DNA of 64,000 nucleotides from Bernardetia sp. MNP-M8. GTDB lineage: Bacteria; Bacteroidota; Bacteroidia; Cytophagales; Bernardetiaceae. The stretch spans positions 1,240,001 through 1,304,000 of the forward strand of contig NZ_CP147012.1 of assembly GCF_037126285.1 (NCBI RefSeq), in the 5' to 3' direction. Below are positions 9,653 through 18,758 of the stretch, piece by piece. Numbering within the stretch: the first letter of the stretch is position 1; each line of letters opens with the position of its first letter. Under the pieces are notes generated by a model. It saw only the letters and a program-made list of their open reading frames with translations, searched no databases and was not told the origin of the DNA. Made by a program: the position numbers and the translations under genes.

Positions 9653-10096
9653 TTAGGCTTCTTCCTGTTTTTGTTCTGCCATAATAGTTTCTTTGTCTTG
9701 AATTTGATAGTTCTTTAACCACTCTTTTGCTTCCTCAAGATTATCGAAAAAGTGCATAGTATAATTATTATCAGTCATCTCTTCTCCTATCTTTTTGACA
9801 GCAAGTTGATTGAAAACATCTTTTGACATCACCACAGCAGCCGTTCTGATGCCAGACTCTAAAAGACGAGGAAACCAATCTTCATTTGTCCATTTTTGGT
9901 CTTCTGGCGTAATAGCTCCCATTTCTGCCATGTTTGCAAGCCACCTAGTAACTTCTTTTTCTTTCACTTTCTCCAGTCCTGTATTCATTCCGTGTCTGTA
10001 CTTTTGGGAAGTGGCAAAACCAATCCATTGCATATGAATACAATTTGTATCTTCGTCATGATGAATAGTAAGGTGTTTTTCTTCAAATAAAGGCAT
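9653..10096 (-). CDS. SpoIIAA/STAS-like small protein
   Basis: A 147-residue soluble protein with alternating strands and helices: an initial hairpin (HLTIHHDEDTNCIHMQWIG), a helix, a central hydrophobic strand (GIRTAAVVMSKDVFNQLA) and a final FFDNLEEAKEWL helix. That order resembles the SpoIIAA-like/STAS fold, and the closing pattern of aromatic-acidic-A-x-x-W-L is shared with two other proteins in this window (53050-53469 and 62135-62557). There is no catalytic motif. The C-terminal tail after residue 130 is Gln/Glu-rich. The gene is monocistronic, ending at a shared terminator. Function unknown; a regulatory binding role is inference. Confidence 0.7.
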   Translation of the reverse strand: MPLFEEKHLTIHHDEDTNCIHMQWIGFATSQKYRHGMNTGLEKVKEKEVTRWLANMAEMGAITPEDQKWTNEDWFPRLLESGIRTAAVVMSKDVFNQLAVKKIGEEMTDNNYTMHFFDNLEEAKEWLKNYQIQDKETIMAEQKQEEA

Positions 10097-10204
10097 ATTA
10101 TAAAAATTAATATAAATAGTAGTAGTTGATTAATCAAAGCAGAATTTGTTTATCACTACAATTTATATATTTTACTAAAGAATTAAAAATTTAGATTTCA
10201 TTAT

Positions 10205-11287
10205 TTATTTGCCATATTCCATCAAGAAATCAGCTACCTGTTCTATGAGTTCTTTAGAATGAGTTGGGAAATTAGCAATACGGATTTGAGAATCTTTAAA
10301 ATTCCCATATCCTTTTCCAATTATAATTCCCTTTTTTTCTAAAAAAGCAACCACATCAGAAGAAGTTCCTTTCTCTACATTTGCTACAATAACTGTTTTA
10401 GAGCGTTGAGATTTTTCTTTTACTAAAGGCGATAAAAACTCAGATTGCTCTAAAGTATGATACAATAATTCTGCTTTATAATCAGTTTCTCTTCGAATCA
10501 TCGCAATTCCCTTTCTATTCATTGCTTCAATTACTTTTCCCAATACAAAAATGGCTAAAACATTTGGCGTTTCAGGAGTTTGATTGTCTTTAGCATATTT
10601 ATCAAGTTCTAAAAGAGAGTGATATGTTCCGATGCTTTTACCTTTGGCTTCTAATTGTTGAGCTTTATCAATCATTTTTTGATTATAAACCCAAACACCT
10701 AATCCAGCAGGAACACCAAAACCTTTTTGTACAGAAAAATAAACAGAATCTATTACAGAAAAATCAAGATTGGCGTAAGGCAATGAAGAAACAGCATCGA
10801 CAACGATAAGTTTGTCTTTATTTAGTTCTCTAATCTTTGCAATATTTTCGATGGTAAACTGAACACCACTGCTTGTTTCGTTCTGAATAACAGCAATAAG
10901 CTCAGCAGAATCAGAAACATCAATATTTTCTACTAAAAAACCCTCACTAAACTCAACTTCATATTTAGATGGGCTAAGATTGAGCTGCTCAGCAAACTGA
11001 TAAAATTTCTTTGAAAAAGACCCATTTACTAAATGAAAACTTTCTTTTTCTACACAATTTTGAAGAATTCGTTCCCAAATTTCATTGGCAGAACCTGTAA
11101 AGGCAATAGAAAAATTATCAGGAATTTGTAAAAGTTCTCTAAGCTGTGTAGTTGTATGCTCAAAAATTGCTTTAAAATCTTTACTACGATGCGAAATTGC
11201 CGTTATTTTTTTTTGTAAGGCTTCTTTTATAGCTTCTTCTACTATAAAATAATTTTCAGATGGTCCAGGTGTAAGATAGATTTTCAT
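10205..11287 (-). CDS. Class V PLP aminotransferase (phosphoserine/alanine-glyoxylate type)
   Basis: A pyridoxal-phosphate enzyme of fold type I. The N-terminal LTPGPSE is typical of the SerC and alanine-glyoxylate aminotransferase branch. FTGSANEIWE sits where the cofactor phosphate is held, Asp164 (VVDAVSSLP) faces the pyridine nitrogen, and Lys188 in SVQKGFGVPAGLG is the Schiff-base lysine. The length of 360 fits. The closest role in Bacteroidota would be phosphoserine aminotransferase for serine (and PLP) synthesis, but sequence alone does not separate this from alanine-glyoxylate transaminase. It starts 7 bases after the PlsC-like gene ends, so the two are probably co-transcribed. Confidence 0.8.
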   Translation of the reverse strand: MKIYLTPGPSENYFIVEEAIKEALQKKITAISHRSKDFKAIFEHTTTQLRELLQIPDNFSIAFTGSANEIWERILQNCVEKESFHLVNGSFSKKFYQFAEQLNLSPSKYEVEFSEGFLVENIDVSDSAELIAVIQNETSSGVQFTIENIAKIRELNKDKLIVVDAVSSLPYANLDFSVIDSVYFSVQKGFGVPAGLGVWVYNQKMIDKAQQLEAKGKSIGTYHSLLELDKYAKDNQTPETPNVLAIFVLGKVIEAMNRKGIAMIRRETDYKAELLYHTLEQSEFLSPLVKEKSQRSKTVIVANVEKGTSSDVVAFLEKKGIIIGKGYGNFKDSQIRIANFPTHSKELIEQVADFLMEYGK

Positions 11288-11294
11288 AAATTAT

Positions 11295-12107
11295 TTAATT
11301 TTTCAGATAAGCATTTTGCATCATTTCAAAGGCTTGCAATTTGAGTTTTTGTAGGTCTTGAATCGCCATTCCTTCAGTAGAAATAGGTTCTAAAAATTCT
11401 ACTTCAACAAATCCTGCTTTTACTCTCCAACTATTTTTAGGAAGCATTTTTCGTGTATTTTTTATTACAATAGGCGCAATAGGAGTTTGGGTTTCGATAG
11501 CAACTAAGAAAGCTCCTTCATGAAAACGCAACATATCATGCCCTGAATTATTCATTGTTCCTTCTGGAAAAATCATTACATGAATCTGTTTTCTTAGTTT
11601 TTCTTTTACTTGTCTTAGACTACGCCTTTTACTTTCCATACTACTTCTATCAACGATAACACCAATGTATTTGAATATTAGACCAAAAACAGGCATTTTC
11701 AAAATCTCAATTTTTCCTAAAGCTCTAAACTGATTTGGAATAGCAAGAGTAATAGCTGGTGAATCTAAAAATGAATTGTGGTTAGCTACAAAAATATAGG
11801 GTTGATTTTTTTGAAGTGTTTTTTTGTTTTTTATTTTATAAATAATTCCACTCAAGAAACTAAAACTAAAACCCCAAATCTTCATGATTTTGAAAGCAAA
11901 AGTTCCACCTCTTTTCTCATCAATCAAGATTGGAATAATAATAAAAGGCGCACAAACGACCATAATCCAAAAAAAATTAAAGAACGTCCACATCGAAAAT
12001 GCAATTTGAAAAAGGGTAGTAAAAGGACGCATCAAAACTGTAAGTCCTCTATCTTCAATATAAAGCAAAAATGAATTTCTCAATTCATATAATTTTTCCT
12101 GTATCAT
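11295..12107 (-). CDS. plsC: 1-acyl-sn-glycerol-3-phosphate acyltransferase
   Basis: Acylates lysophosphatidic acid to phosphatidic acid at the inner membrane. The catalytic NHNSFLDS (Hx4D) motif lies near residue 110 and the glycerophosphate-binding FPEGTMNNSG motif near 181; a VDRSSM segment lies between them. Two hydrophobic stretches at about residues 28-63 and 78-92 place the enzyme at the membrane. The length of 270 is normal. It is followed 7 bases later by the class V aminotransferase gene. The upstream 268 bases contain a dispersed palindromic repeat. Confidence 0.9.
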   Translation of the reverse strand: MIQEKLYELRNSFLLYIEDRGLTVLMRPFTTLFQIAFSMWTFFNFFWIMVVCAPFIIIPILIDEKRGGTFAFKIMKIWGFSFSFLSGIIYKIKNKKTLQKNQPYIFVANHNSFLDSPAITLAIPNQFRALGKIEILKMPVFGLIFKYIGVIVDRSSMESKRRSLRQVKEKLRKQIHVMIFPEGTMNNSGHDMLRFHEGAFLVAIETQTPIAPIVIKNTRKMLPKNSWRVKAGFVEVEFLEPISTEGMAIQDLQKLKLQAFEMMQNAYLKN

Positions 12108-12154
12108 AATTTAAAAATTCGTTTTTTTTTTCTAGCAAGAAATAGAGGTTATTG

Positions 12155-12190
12155 TTGTTTATTGGTATTGTTAAGCTAAAATACCAACAA
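12155..12190. repeat. Dispersed palindromic repeat, copy 1
   Basis: A 36-base element with TTGGTAT / ATACCAA arms around a loop containing AAGCTAAA. It aligns base for base, with one indel, to the element at 45951-45987 (shared TTGTTT.TTGGT....GCTAAAA.ACCAACAA). Base changes between the copies keep the arms paired, which argues for selection on the hairpin or for a mobile repeat family. Confidence 0.6.
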
Positions 12191-12375
12191 AGATTATGTT
12201 AGTTTTTTGGTCAGTTTTACTAAAAACGGTTAGAAAAAGAAACTTCAAACTAACCTATTTTAAAATACTATAACGCAAAAAATTCAATAAAAAATCAAAT
12301 AATTACAAATATAAGTACAAATAAAGTATCTACCCACAAAAAAACTACTTGAAATAGTTAAATTATTTTTTATAA

Positions 12376-13098
12376 TTATTCTTTTACTGCTTTTGGCTTC
12401 CACTCTTCCAAAAACTGCTCAATGGTCTGTGCTTCTTCAATGTTGAAGTCGCCTATTTTTGTACGACGAAGTCCTGAAAGATGTGCGCCTGTTTCTAATT
12501 TTTGTCCTAAGTCATGGGCTAAACTTCTGATATAAGTTCCTTTACTACAAACAATTCTCAAAGAAATAATTGCTTCATTTTCTGATAAATTGGATTCTGT
12601 TATTTCTAATTCTGAAATTGTTACTTTTCTTGATTTGAGTTTGACTTCTTCGCCTTCTCGGGCAGATTGATAGGCTCTTTTTCCATTTACTTGAACAGCC
12701 GAAAAAATAGGTGGAATTTGGTCTATTTCTCCCTGAAAGTCTTTTAATGCACTTTCAATTTTTTCTAGGGTAAGATTAGAAACCTCTTTTTGATTTTCTA
12801 ATTCTGATTCCAAATCATAAGAAGCTGTCGTAAAACCAAAGGTAATTTGAGCAACATATTCTTTTTCTTGTCCTTGAAAATCTTCAATTTGCTTTGTCAT
12901 TTTGCCCGAACAGAGAATTAGTAAACCTGTTGCTAAAGGATCAAGCGTTCCTGCATGTCCGACTTTTACTTTTTTCTTTTGTTCATATTTTTTGATAGCA
13001 TAACGGATTTTGTTTACTACATCAAAAGACGACCAAGTAAGAGGTTTGTCTATCAAAATTACTTTTCCTTGTGAAAATATTCCTTGTTCTTCTTGCAT
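12376..13098 (-). CDS. truB: tRNA pseudouridine synthase B
   Basis: Isomerises U55 in the T-loop of tRNAs to pseudouridine. The catalytic aspartate lies in VGHAGTLDPLATGLL near residue 50. Other family segments are LIDKPLTWSSFDVVNKIR at the start, QIPPIFSAVQVNGKRAY (the thumb and RNA-contact region) and CSKGTYIRSLAHDLG. The length of 240 is typical of the short Bacteroidota form lacking a PUA domain. It lies 31 bases after a TMEM175-type channel gene on the same strand. Confidence 0.95.
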   Translation of the reverse strand: MQEEQGIFSQGKVILIDKPLTWSSFDVVNKIRYAIKKYEQKKKVKVGHAGTLDPLATGLLILCSGKMTKQIEDFQGQEKEYVAQITFGFTTASYDLESELENQKEVSNLTLEKIESALKDFQGEIDQIPPIFSAVQVNGKRAYQSAREGEEVKLKSRKVTISELEITESNLSENEAIISLRIVCSKGTYIRSLAHDLGQKLETGAHLSGLRRTKIGDFNIEEAQTIEQFLEEWKPKAVKE

Positions 13099-13129
13099 TT
13101 TTCTTTACTCCTATTTTATAAATTTATTT

Positions 13130-13759
13130 TTAAGAAATATTCTCTATTTCTTTGTCATTCCCTTCCTCTTGATTTTTTCTTATTTCTTTATAAAGTGTAT
13201 TTTCTATTCGTTTATCAGGAACAATCCATAAAAAAGCAACACCTAAATATATAGAAATAGAAATCCATTGACTTACAAAAGAAAGAGGAACGGCAAGAGC
13301 ATACAAAACTAGTGAAATTTTACTTTTATAGTTTTTTCCAATAGCTTTATTTAATACTGAGTCTTTCCCATGAATTTTGAGAATCAAATATTGCAAAATG
13401 AAATAAGCAACAGCACTCATAAACAAAACCACTCCATATAAGGCACTTGGAACAGCTGAAAAACTAGTTCTTCCTACCCAACCAGAAGCAAAAGGAATCA
13501 AAGAAAGCCAAAAAAGCAAATGTAGATTTGCCCAAAGCACTTTTCCATTTACATACTCAGTAGCTTGAAATAGATGATGATGATTGTTCCAATAAATCCC
13601 TAAATATAAAAAACTCAAAATATAACTTAAAAAAATAGTATATACTTCACCCAAATCGTGTAAAGCAGCCTCTGCCGGAACTTTCATCTCTAAAACCATA
13701 ATGGTGATAAGGATTGCCAAAACACCATCACTAAACGCTTCTAACCTACTTGATTTCAC
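13130..13759 (-). CDS. TMEM175-type potassium channel family protein
   Basis: A 209-residue membrane protein with about six helices. The opening RLEAFSDGVLAILITIMVLE carries the invariant FSD motif of prokaryotic TMEM175 (DUF1211) channels, where it packs near the pore. A second conserved run, YWNNHHHLFQ, follows. Family members conduct K+ with modest selectivity as tetramers of six-helix subunits. The start at 13759 lies only a few residues before the motif, as expected. It precedes truB on the same strand; no functional link is implied. Confidence 0.85.
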   Translation of the reverse strand: MKSSRLEAFSDGVLAILITIMVLEMKVPAEAALHDLGEVYTIFLSYILSFLYLGIYWNNHHHLFQATEYVNGKVLWANLHLLFWLSLIPFASGWVGRTSFSAVPSALYGVVLFMSAVAYFILQYLILKIHGKDSVLNKAIGKNYKSKISLVLYALAVPLSFVSQWISISIYLGVAFLWIVPDKRIENTLYKEIRKNQEEGNDKEIENIS

Positions 13760-13795
13760 TTGCTTCTATTATAAAGATAAACTTGAAAAAATTAT

Positions 13796-14227
13796 TTATT
13801 CAATGCCATGAGTTGTTTCTACATTGGCATCATTCCAGCTTTCAATTCCTCCATCTAGTTCAATGATATGTTCGAAACCCATTTCTTTTGCTTTTTCTAC
13901 AGCTTTTGCACTACGTCCACCTGATTTGCAGTAGATAAAAAGTGGCTTATTTTTTTCCAACTTATTCAATTCTTCTCCAAAACTAGCATCATTAAAATTA
14001 ATGTTTTTTGCTTTAGAAATATTTCCTTGTTCATATTCTTGAGTTGTCCTGACATCAATGAGATTAAAACTCTTCAACTCTGTCATTTCAACTGCAAAAT
14101 CCTGAGGTATTAACTTTTCTATTTTTTGAGGGGAAGTATTTTCTGTAGAACTTTTATTTTCATCTTTGTTATTGGTACAAGAAAATAATAAACTAATGAT
14201 GATTAGAAGAAAGAATATATTTTTCAT
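13796..14227 (-). CDS. Rhodanese-domain lipoprotein (copy A)
   Basis: A 143-residue lipoprotein: a hydrophobic signal with lipobox ending at Cys17 (SLLFSC), a polar linker, then a single rhodanese domain at about residues 40-140 with FNLIDVRTTQEYEQGNI and the active loop IYCKSGGRS (Cys100). The domain would carry persulfide or sulfurtransferase chemistry on the periplasmic or outer-membrane side. It is immediately followed on the map by a paralogue at 14270-14728 in the same orientation, and the two share a long nearly identical DNA segment over the active-site loop. The sulfur acceptor is unknown. Confidence 0.88.
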   Translation of the reverse strand: MKNIFFLLIIISLLFSCTNNKDENKSSTENTSPQKIEKLIPQDFAVEMTELKSFNLIDVRTTQEYEQGNISKAKNINFNDASFGEELNKLEKNKPLFIYCKSGGRSAKAVEKAKEMGFEHIIELDGGIESWNDANVETTHGIE

Positions 14228-14269
14228 TTTGTATTTGTTTTTTTGTAGGGAAAAATAATTTTTGATTGT

Positions 14270-14728
14270 TTAAATAGCGTGTGCAGTTTCCATTTTGGCT
14301 TCTTTCCAACTTTCCATTCCACCATCTAATTCGATAATGCGTTCGAAACCCATTTCTTTTGCTTTTTCTACAGCTTTTGTACTACGTCCACCTGATTTAC
14401 AGTAAATGAGTAATGGTTTAATTCGTTCTAGTTTATCTAATTCTTCTTCAAAATTACTTGCATTAATGTCTATATTTTTGGCTCTCGGAATACTTGCCTG
14501 ATCAAATTCTTTTGGTGTTCTGACATCAACAATATTATAAACTCTCAATTCAGTCATTTTATTACTAAATTCTTGAACTTCAAGTTTCTCTATTTTCTGA
14601 TGTATAGTATATTCTGTATTTTCTTCTACAACTTTCGTATTTGTAGAGGTTTCCTCAGTTTTTTTAGTTTCATTACAAGAAGTAAAAAAAATAAATAGAC
14701 TAAAGAGAAGTAAGATTGATTTTTGCAT
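14270..14728 (-). CDS. Rhodanese-domain lipoprotein (copy B)
   Basis: A 152-residue paralogue of the neighbouring rhodanese lipoprotein. The signal peptide ends at a lipobox Cys18 (FFTSC), followed by a Thr/Glu-rich linker and a rhodanese domain with YNIVDVRTPKEFDQASI and active loop IYCKSGGRS (Cys110). The catalytic Cys and the Arg/Ser of the loop are intact. A 42-base gap separates it from copy A, consistent with one transcript from this gene into copy A. It lies downstream of the lipA terminator. Confidence 0.88.
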   Translation of the reverse strand: MQKSILLLFSLFIFFTSCNETKKTEETSTNTKVVEENTEYTIHQKIEKLEVQEFSNKMTELRVYNIVDVRTPKEFDQASIPRAKNIDINASNFEEELDKLERIKPLLIYCKSGGRSTKAVEKAKEMGFERIIELDGGMESWKEAKMETAHAI

Positions 14729-14761
14729 TTTTTTATATTCTTAATTAATTATTTTTTTTAT

Positions 14762-14797
14762 AAAAAACAACAGCCTTTTTAAAATAAAAAGACTGTT
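14762..14797 (-). terminator. Intrinsic terminator after lipA
   Basis: Inverted arms 14769-14781 and 14785-14797 (13 bp with one G-U pair on the minus-strand RNA) are followed on that strand by TTGTTTTTTA. It sits just past the lipA stop. Confidence 0.7.
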
Positions 14798-14823
14798 TAT
14801 AAATTTTATTCAGAAAATATAGT

Positions 14824-15723
14824 TTACACGTTTACGTGTCTTTCAGCGTGGTAGGAAGAGCGAACTAAAGCACCCGATTCTACATATTTTAACCCTCGTT
14901 TTAAGCCCTCTTCTCTGTAAAAGTCAAAAACTTCTGGATGTACGTATTCAGTAACAGCAAGGTGCATTCTTGTAGGCTGCATATATTGTCCGATTGTCAG
15001 AATATCACAACCATTTTTTACAAGGTCGTCCATTGTTTTCAAAACTTCTTCGTTTGTTTCTCCCAAACCTACCATAATTCCTGTTTTGGTACGCTTTCCA
15101 TATTCTTTTGTACGCTTGATTTGCTCTAAACTACGTGCATAACGAGCCTGTGGACGTACACGTTTGTAAAGTTTTTCAACTGTTTCTATATTATGAGAAA
15201 CTACTTCTTGTCCTGCCGAAATCATTACTTCTAAAGCTTCCCAGTTTGCTTTTGTATCTGGAATAAGCGTTTCTATGGTTGTAGATGGAGAAAGCTCTTT
15301 TGTAAATTTTACGGTATTGTGCCAAATTTCTGCTCCTCTATCTTTGAGTTCATCACGATTTACAGAAGTAATAACAGCATGTTTGACTTTCATAAGACTG
15401 ATTGCTTCAGCTACTCTTCTTGGCTCATCAGTATCATATTCAGGTGGTCTTCCTGTCTGAACAGCACAAAAAGAACAACCACGAGTACAAACATTTCCCA
15501 AAATCATAAAAGTTGCTGTACCTGCCCCCCAACATTCGCCCATATTCGGACAATTTCCACTTTGGCAAATAGTATGTAATTTATGTTTACTCACAAGCTC
15601 ATTTACTTGTTTGTAATTTTCTCCAACAGGCAAACGGACACGTAACCAATCAGGTTTTTTGCCATTTAATTCTTCTGGAGTTTTATTTTTTTCGTTTATA
15701 TTTATAACTGGTAATTCTATCAT
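14824..15723 (-). CDS. lipA: Lipoyl synthase
   Basis: Radical SAM enzyme that inserts two sulfurs into octanoyl chains on lipoyl domains of pyruvate and 2-oxoglutarate dehydrogenases. The auxiliary-cluster cysteines [12 protein letters not shown] lie at the N-terminus, and the radical [11 protein letters not shown] follows. The C-terminal RSSYHAERH carries the serine that ligates the auxiliary cluster. The length of 299 is standard. A TATCTTTG -7 box on the same strand lies about 86 bases upstream, and a hairpin terminator follows. The window also encodes PdhA, one of the complexes that needs lipoate. Confidence 0.96.
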   Translation of the reverse strand: MIELPVININEKNKTPEELNGKKPDWLRVRLPVGENYKQVNELVSKHKLHTICQSGNCPNMGECWGAGTATFMILGNVCTRGCSFCAVQTGRPPEYDTDEPRRVAEAISLMKVKHAVITSVNRDELKDRGAEIWHNTVKFTKELSPSTTIETLIPDTKANWEALEVMISAGQEVVSHNIETVEKLYKRVRPQARYARSLEQIKRTKEYGKRTKTGIMVGLGETNEEVLKTMDDLVKNGCDILTIGQYMQPTRMHLAVTEYVHPEVFDFYREEGLKRGLKYVESGALVRSSYHAERHVNV

Positions 15724-15808
15724 ATATATAAGAAGACAGTTTTAAAGCTGTCTATTTTAAGTAATTTTATATTCTCAAACACCTTTTAAGGCATTTGCTT
15801 CTTTTAGA

Positions 15809-15816
15809 CAAAGATA
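15809..15816 (-). promoter_or_regulatory. Putative -7 box for lipA
   Basis: Reads TATCTTTG on the minus strand, a full match to TAnnTTTG, located between the upstream minus-strand gene and lipA. No clear -33 element was found. Confidence 0.4.
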
Positions 15817-15835
15817 CAAAACTCTACTCTTTTTA

Positions 15836-16855
15836 TCATACTTTTGTGTATTGATAATCTATCGTCTTACTTAGTGTTTCGCCTTCGTAATGACGTTCTC
15901 TTATCAGTTTGGCATCTTTAAAAATAGATACTTTTTTGGTAAAAGTATTATTTGTAGAATTTGTTTTTATTTCAGACTTAGCAAACGGACTCATAAAATT
16001 TTGATTGATTATTTGCCATAATGTTCCATCTTGATAAATATATTCTAAACTAGAATAGGAAAGTAAATTTTCTCCTTCTCTCACTTCAGTTCTGACAAAA
16101 GTAGGTGCATTTGTTTTTTCTTGATACGAATAAAAAACGACAGTTTGAGTATTAGTTTCGTAATTAGTATAATGTGTTTTTTGAAGCAAAACTTGATTAT
16201 TTACTCCTTTTGTATAGGTATAAATTTTATCTTCTAATGGCTTTTTGTCATCTATAAAAACGACTTCTTTAGTTCGCTGACGTGTATTTTCATCAAAATA
16301 AGTAATATATTTTTTATGGACAGGGTTTTGTATCTTTTTATTTCCTCTAAAAATAAAACCTAAAGTTGGTGTTATTTTGCCATCTTTTGTAGGTTCGTAA
16401 AAATTAACTACTTCTCTACCAAAAATACTATCAAAAGCTGTATAAGAATACAAAATTCGCCTTACAAGTTCTTTATTATGATAGATTTTTTCTTCTGTAA
16501 TTTTTCCTCTTTCATCTTTGTATGAAATTCGTTTTTGTTCTCCCCAAACTGGATGTGTGATAATAGTTGTGGGTTCTGAACCATATAAATATTTTACATT
16601 TACAATTCCTTCTGTTGTATATACGTCAAGTCTTTTCAACCTAGCAAGTGTATCATAAATATAGTTCGTTTTCAGGTCTTGTAAAGGTTCTTCAACACTC
16701 ATTAATCTTCCTTGATTGTCATAATTATGAACGCTATGTTTTTGAGAAGCTTTGTCTGAGGTAGTAGTTTGCCAAGCAACGATTTGATTTTGGGCAAGCG
16801 TTTTTGTAAAAAACAGGCTAAAAAGTAACGCAAAAAATAAATTCAATGTACGCAT
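15836..16855 (-). CDS. Exported protein with YD-like repeats, unknown function
   Basis: A 339-residue protein with a clear signal peptide (LFFALLFSLFFTKTLAQ, cleavage after about residue 21). The mature part is a chain of beta-hairpin-like units such as NYDNQGRLMSVEEP, IYDTLARLKRLDVY and SYKDERGKITEEKIYHNKEL. They resemble the YD/RHS repeat or MORN-like beta repeats used in extracellular shells, but there is no RHS core or toxin domain. Likely periplasmic or surface exposed. It stands alone between a poorly conserved 268-base gap and lipA. Function unknown. Confidence 0.65.
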   Translation of the reverse strand: MRTLNLFFALLFSLFFTKTLAQNQIVAWQTTTSDKASQKHSVHNYDNQGRLMSVEEPLQDLKTNYIYDTLARLKRLDVYTTEGIVNVKYLYGSEPTTIITHPVWGEQKRISYKDERGKITEEKIYHNKELVRRILYSYTAFDSIFGREVVNFYEPTKDGKITPTLGFIFRGNKKIQNPVHKKYITYFDENTRQRTKEVVFIDDKKPLEDKIYTYTKGVNNQVLLQKTHYTNYETNTQTVVFYSYQEKTNAPTFVRTEVREGENLLSYSSLEYIYQDGTLWQIINQNFMSPFAKSEIKTNSTNNTFTKKVSIFKDAKLIRERHYEGETLSKTIDYQYTKV

Positions 16856-17123
16856 AAGTGATAAAATTTGGTTTTTCTTTCTGATATTTTCTCTTTACAA
16901 CCTCAACGTAGAATAATAGTTTTTTGATACAACTTTATGAAGCAAAATTATAATCTGTAATGTATGTAGTAGAAAAAATGTATTTCATCTTTAATTACCT
17001 TGAAGTTTATACTCTACCAACCCTAGAAATTTAATAAAAACAAATCATTTTACCTTTAGTTAATCAATACATAGAAAATCTAGTAATTAAATTAAAAAAC
17101 GTTTAACAAAACTATCTAAAATT

Positions 17124-17435
17124 ATGGCAAGTACATTCATAGTCGTCTATAAAAACGGTGAAACCAAAGACTTAGAAGCTCAAAACAAAGCAGACCTTAT
17201 TGTGGAATATTTTGAAGGCAACAGACAAAAATTTAAAGATGAAGTAAAACTCATTCGTTGGCAACAAGGAACAGTTAGCTACTCAGAAGATATAGAAAAT
17301 GGAGAAATAGATGAAAATATTGCTACTGCTGACACCAACCCTTATGGCTGGAGAAATGAAGCAAATGAAGCAGGAAAGCCTATTGATACAGAGGAAGATG
17401 TCGATAATATACCCAAATCAACAGATAGATTATAG
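17124..17435 (+). CDS. Small acidic protein, unknown function
   Basis: A 103-residue protein without signal peptide or membrane helix. It begins with a short beta strand and helix (STFIVVYKNGETKDLEAQNKADLIVEYF), then a second strand, then an acidic disordered-looking tail (EDIENGEIDENIATADTNPYG). I do not recognise the family. It has its own 268-base upstream region and is followed by fbaB after 114 bases, with a probable fbaB promoter in between. Coding character is supported by sensible composition, but confidence is moderate. Confidence 0.55.
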   Translation: MASTFIVVYKNGETKDLEAQNKADLIVEYFEGNRQKFKDEVKLIRWQQGTVSYSEDIENGEIDENIATADTNPYGWRNEANEAGKPIDTEEDVDNIPKSTDRL

Positions 17436-17485
17436 TTTTGATTATTTTTACAGTCTAATTTTATTCAAAATTGAATTCAAATTGT

Positions 17486-17493
17486 TACCTTTG
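17486..17493 (+). promoter_or_regulatory. Putative -7 box for fbaB
   Basis: TACCTTTG matches the Bacteroidota -7 consensus exactly and lies 56 bases before the aldolase start. The -33 element is not obvious. Confidence 0.45.
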
Positions 17494-17549
17494 TAGCACT
17501 TTTAAAAAATTCAAAATTCATTTTCTGTTAATTTTTTCTCAAAATAATT

Positions 17550-18626
17550 ATGGTGCATACTGCAAACCTCTCTACAGACCGTATTTCTGAACTTCTAGGT
17601 CAAGATTCTGAAACTCTTCTTAATTTTTCTACACCTGCTATTTCAAAAGAGCGTTTACACGTTCCTAGTCCTGATTTTGTAGATAAAATTTTTACTAACT
17701 CAAATCGCAATCCACAAGTTTTGCGTAGTTTGGGACAGCTTTATGGTTCAGGTCGTTTGGCTAATACAGGTTATGTTTCTATTCTTCCTGTTGATCAAGG
17801 CATCGAACATACAGGAGGCGCATCTTTTGCACCAAATCCAGATTATTTTGATCCAGAAAACATTGTAAAATTGGCTATTGCAGGAGGCTGTAATGCTGTT
17901 GCGACCACTTTTGGCAATCTTGCTTTAATGTCAAGAAAATATGCTCATAAAATTCCTTTTATTGTAAAAATCAATCACAACGAACTGCTTACTTACCCAA
18001 ATAAATTTGACCAAATTATGTTTGGTTCGGTAGAAAGTGCATGGAATATGGGTGCAGTCGCTGTTGGAGCAACTATTTATTTTGGTTCAGAAGAATCTAC
18101 TCGTCAAATTCAAGAAGTAGCTGCAGCTTTTGAAAGAGCGCACGAACTTGGAATGGCTACAATTCTTTGGTGTTATGCTCGTAATAGCAACTTTAAAAAA
18201 GATGGCGTAGATTATCATGTGGCTGCTGACCTTACAGGACAAGCAAATCACTTAGGCGTAACTATTCAAGCTGATATTATCAAACAAAAATTACCTGAAA
18301 ACAACGGTGCTTTTAATAATATCGCTTTTGCAAAAACACATAAAAAAGTATATTCAGACCTTTCTTCTGATAACCCTATTGACCTGTGTCGTTATCAAGT
18401 AGCTAACTGTTATATGGGTAGAATTGGTCTTATCAACTCTGGAGGTGCATCTTCTGGAGCATCAGATATGGCAGAGGCAGTAAAAACAGCAGTTATCAAC
18501 AAACGTGCTGGTGGTTCTGGACTTATTTCTGGACGTAAAGCATTTCAAAGACCATTCAATGAAGGAGTTGAACTTCTTAATGCAATCCAAGATGTTTATT
18601 TGAATGACGGAATTACGATTGCATAA
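17550..18626 (+). CDS. fbaB: Class I fructose-bisphosphate aldolase (FbaB/DhnA type)
   Basis: Cleaves fructose-1,6-bisphosphate to DHAP and glyceraldehyde-3-phosphate through a Schiff-base lysine, and works in reverse for gluconeogenesis. The sequence shows [14 protein letters not shown] (conserved acid/substrate loop), [33 protein letters not shown] and [14 protein letters not shown], all typical of the archaeal/DhnA-type aldolase found in many Bacteroidota. The length of 358 is normal. It is a single-gene unit with its own -7 box upstream and a terminator directly after. Confidence 0.93.
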   Translation: MVHTANLSTDRISELLGQDSETLLNFSTPAISKERLHVPSPDFVDKIFTNSNRNPQVLRSLGQLYGSGRLANTGYVSILPVDQGIEHTGGASFAPNPDYFDPENIVKLAIAGGCNAVATTFGNLALMSRKYAHKIPFIVKINHNELLTYPNKFDQIMFGSVESAWNMGAVAVGATIYFGSEESTRQIQEVAAAFERAHELGMATILWCYARNSNFKKDGVDYHVAADLTGQANHLGVTIQADIIKQKLPENNGAFNNIAFAKTHKKVYSDLSSDNPIDLCRYQVANCYMGRIGLINSGGASSGASDMAEAVKTAVINKRAGGSGLISGRKAFQRPFNEGVELLNAIQDVYLNDGITIA

Positions 18627-18656
18627 TTTTTGAGTTTAAATCTTTTATAAAAATAG

Positions 18657-18694
18657 AAACCTGTTTATTTCTTTTGAGGTAAGCAGGTTTTTTT
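18657..18694 (+). terminator. Intrinsic terminator after fbaB
   Basis: An 11-bp stem (AAACCTGTTTA with TAAGCAGGTTT, one G-U pair), a 12-base loop, and then TTTT. It lies 30 bases after the aldolase stop. Confidence 0.8.
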
Positions 18695-18758
18695 GTACCA
18701 AATGGCTTAGATCCTCGTTAGGATTAGTTTGTAACTAAAACCTATCAGCTACATATCA

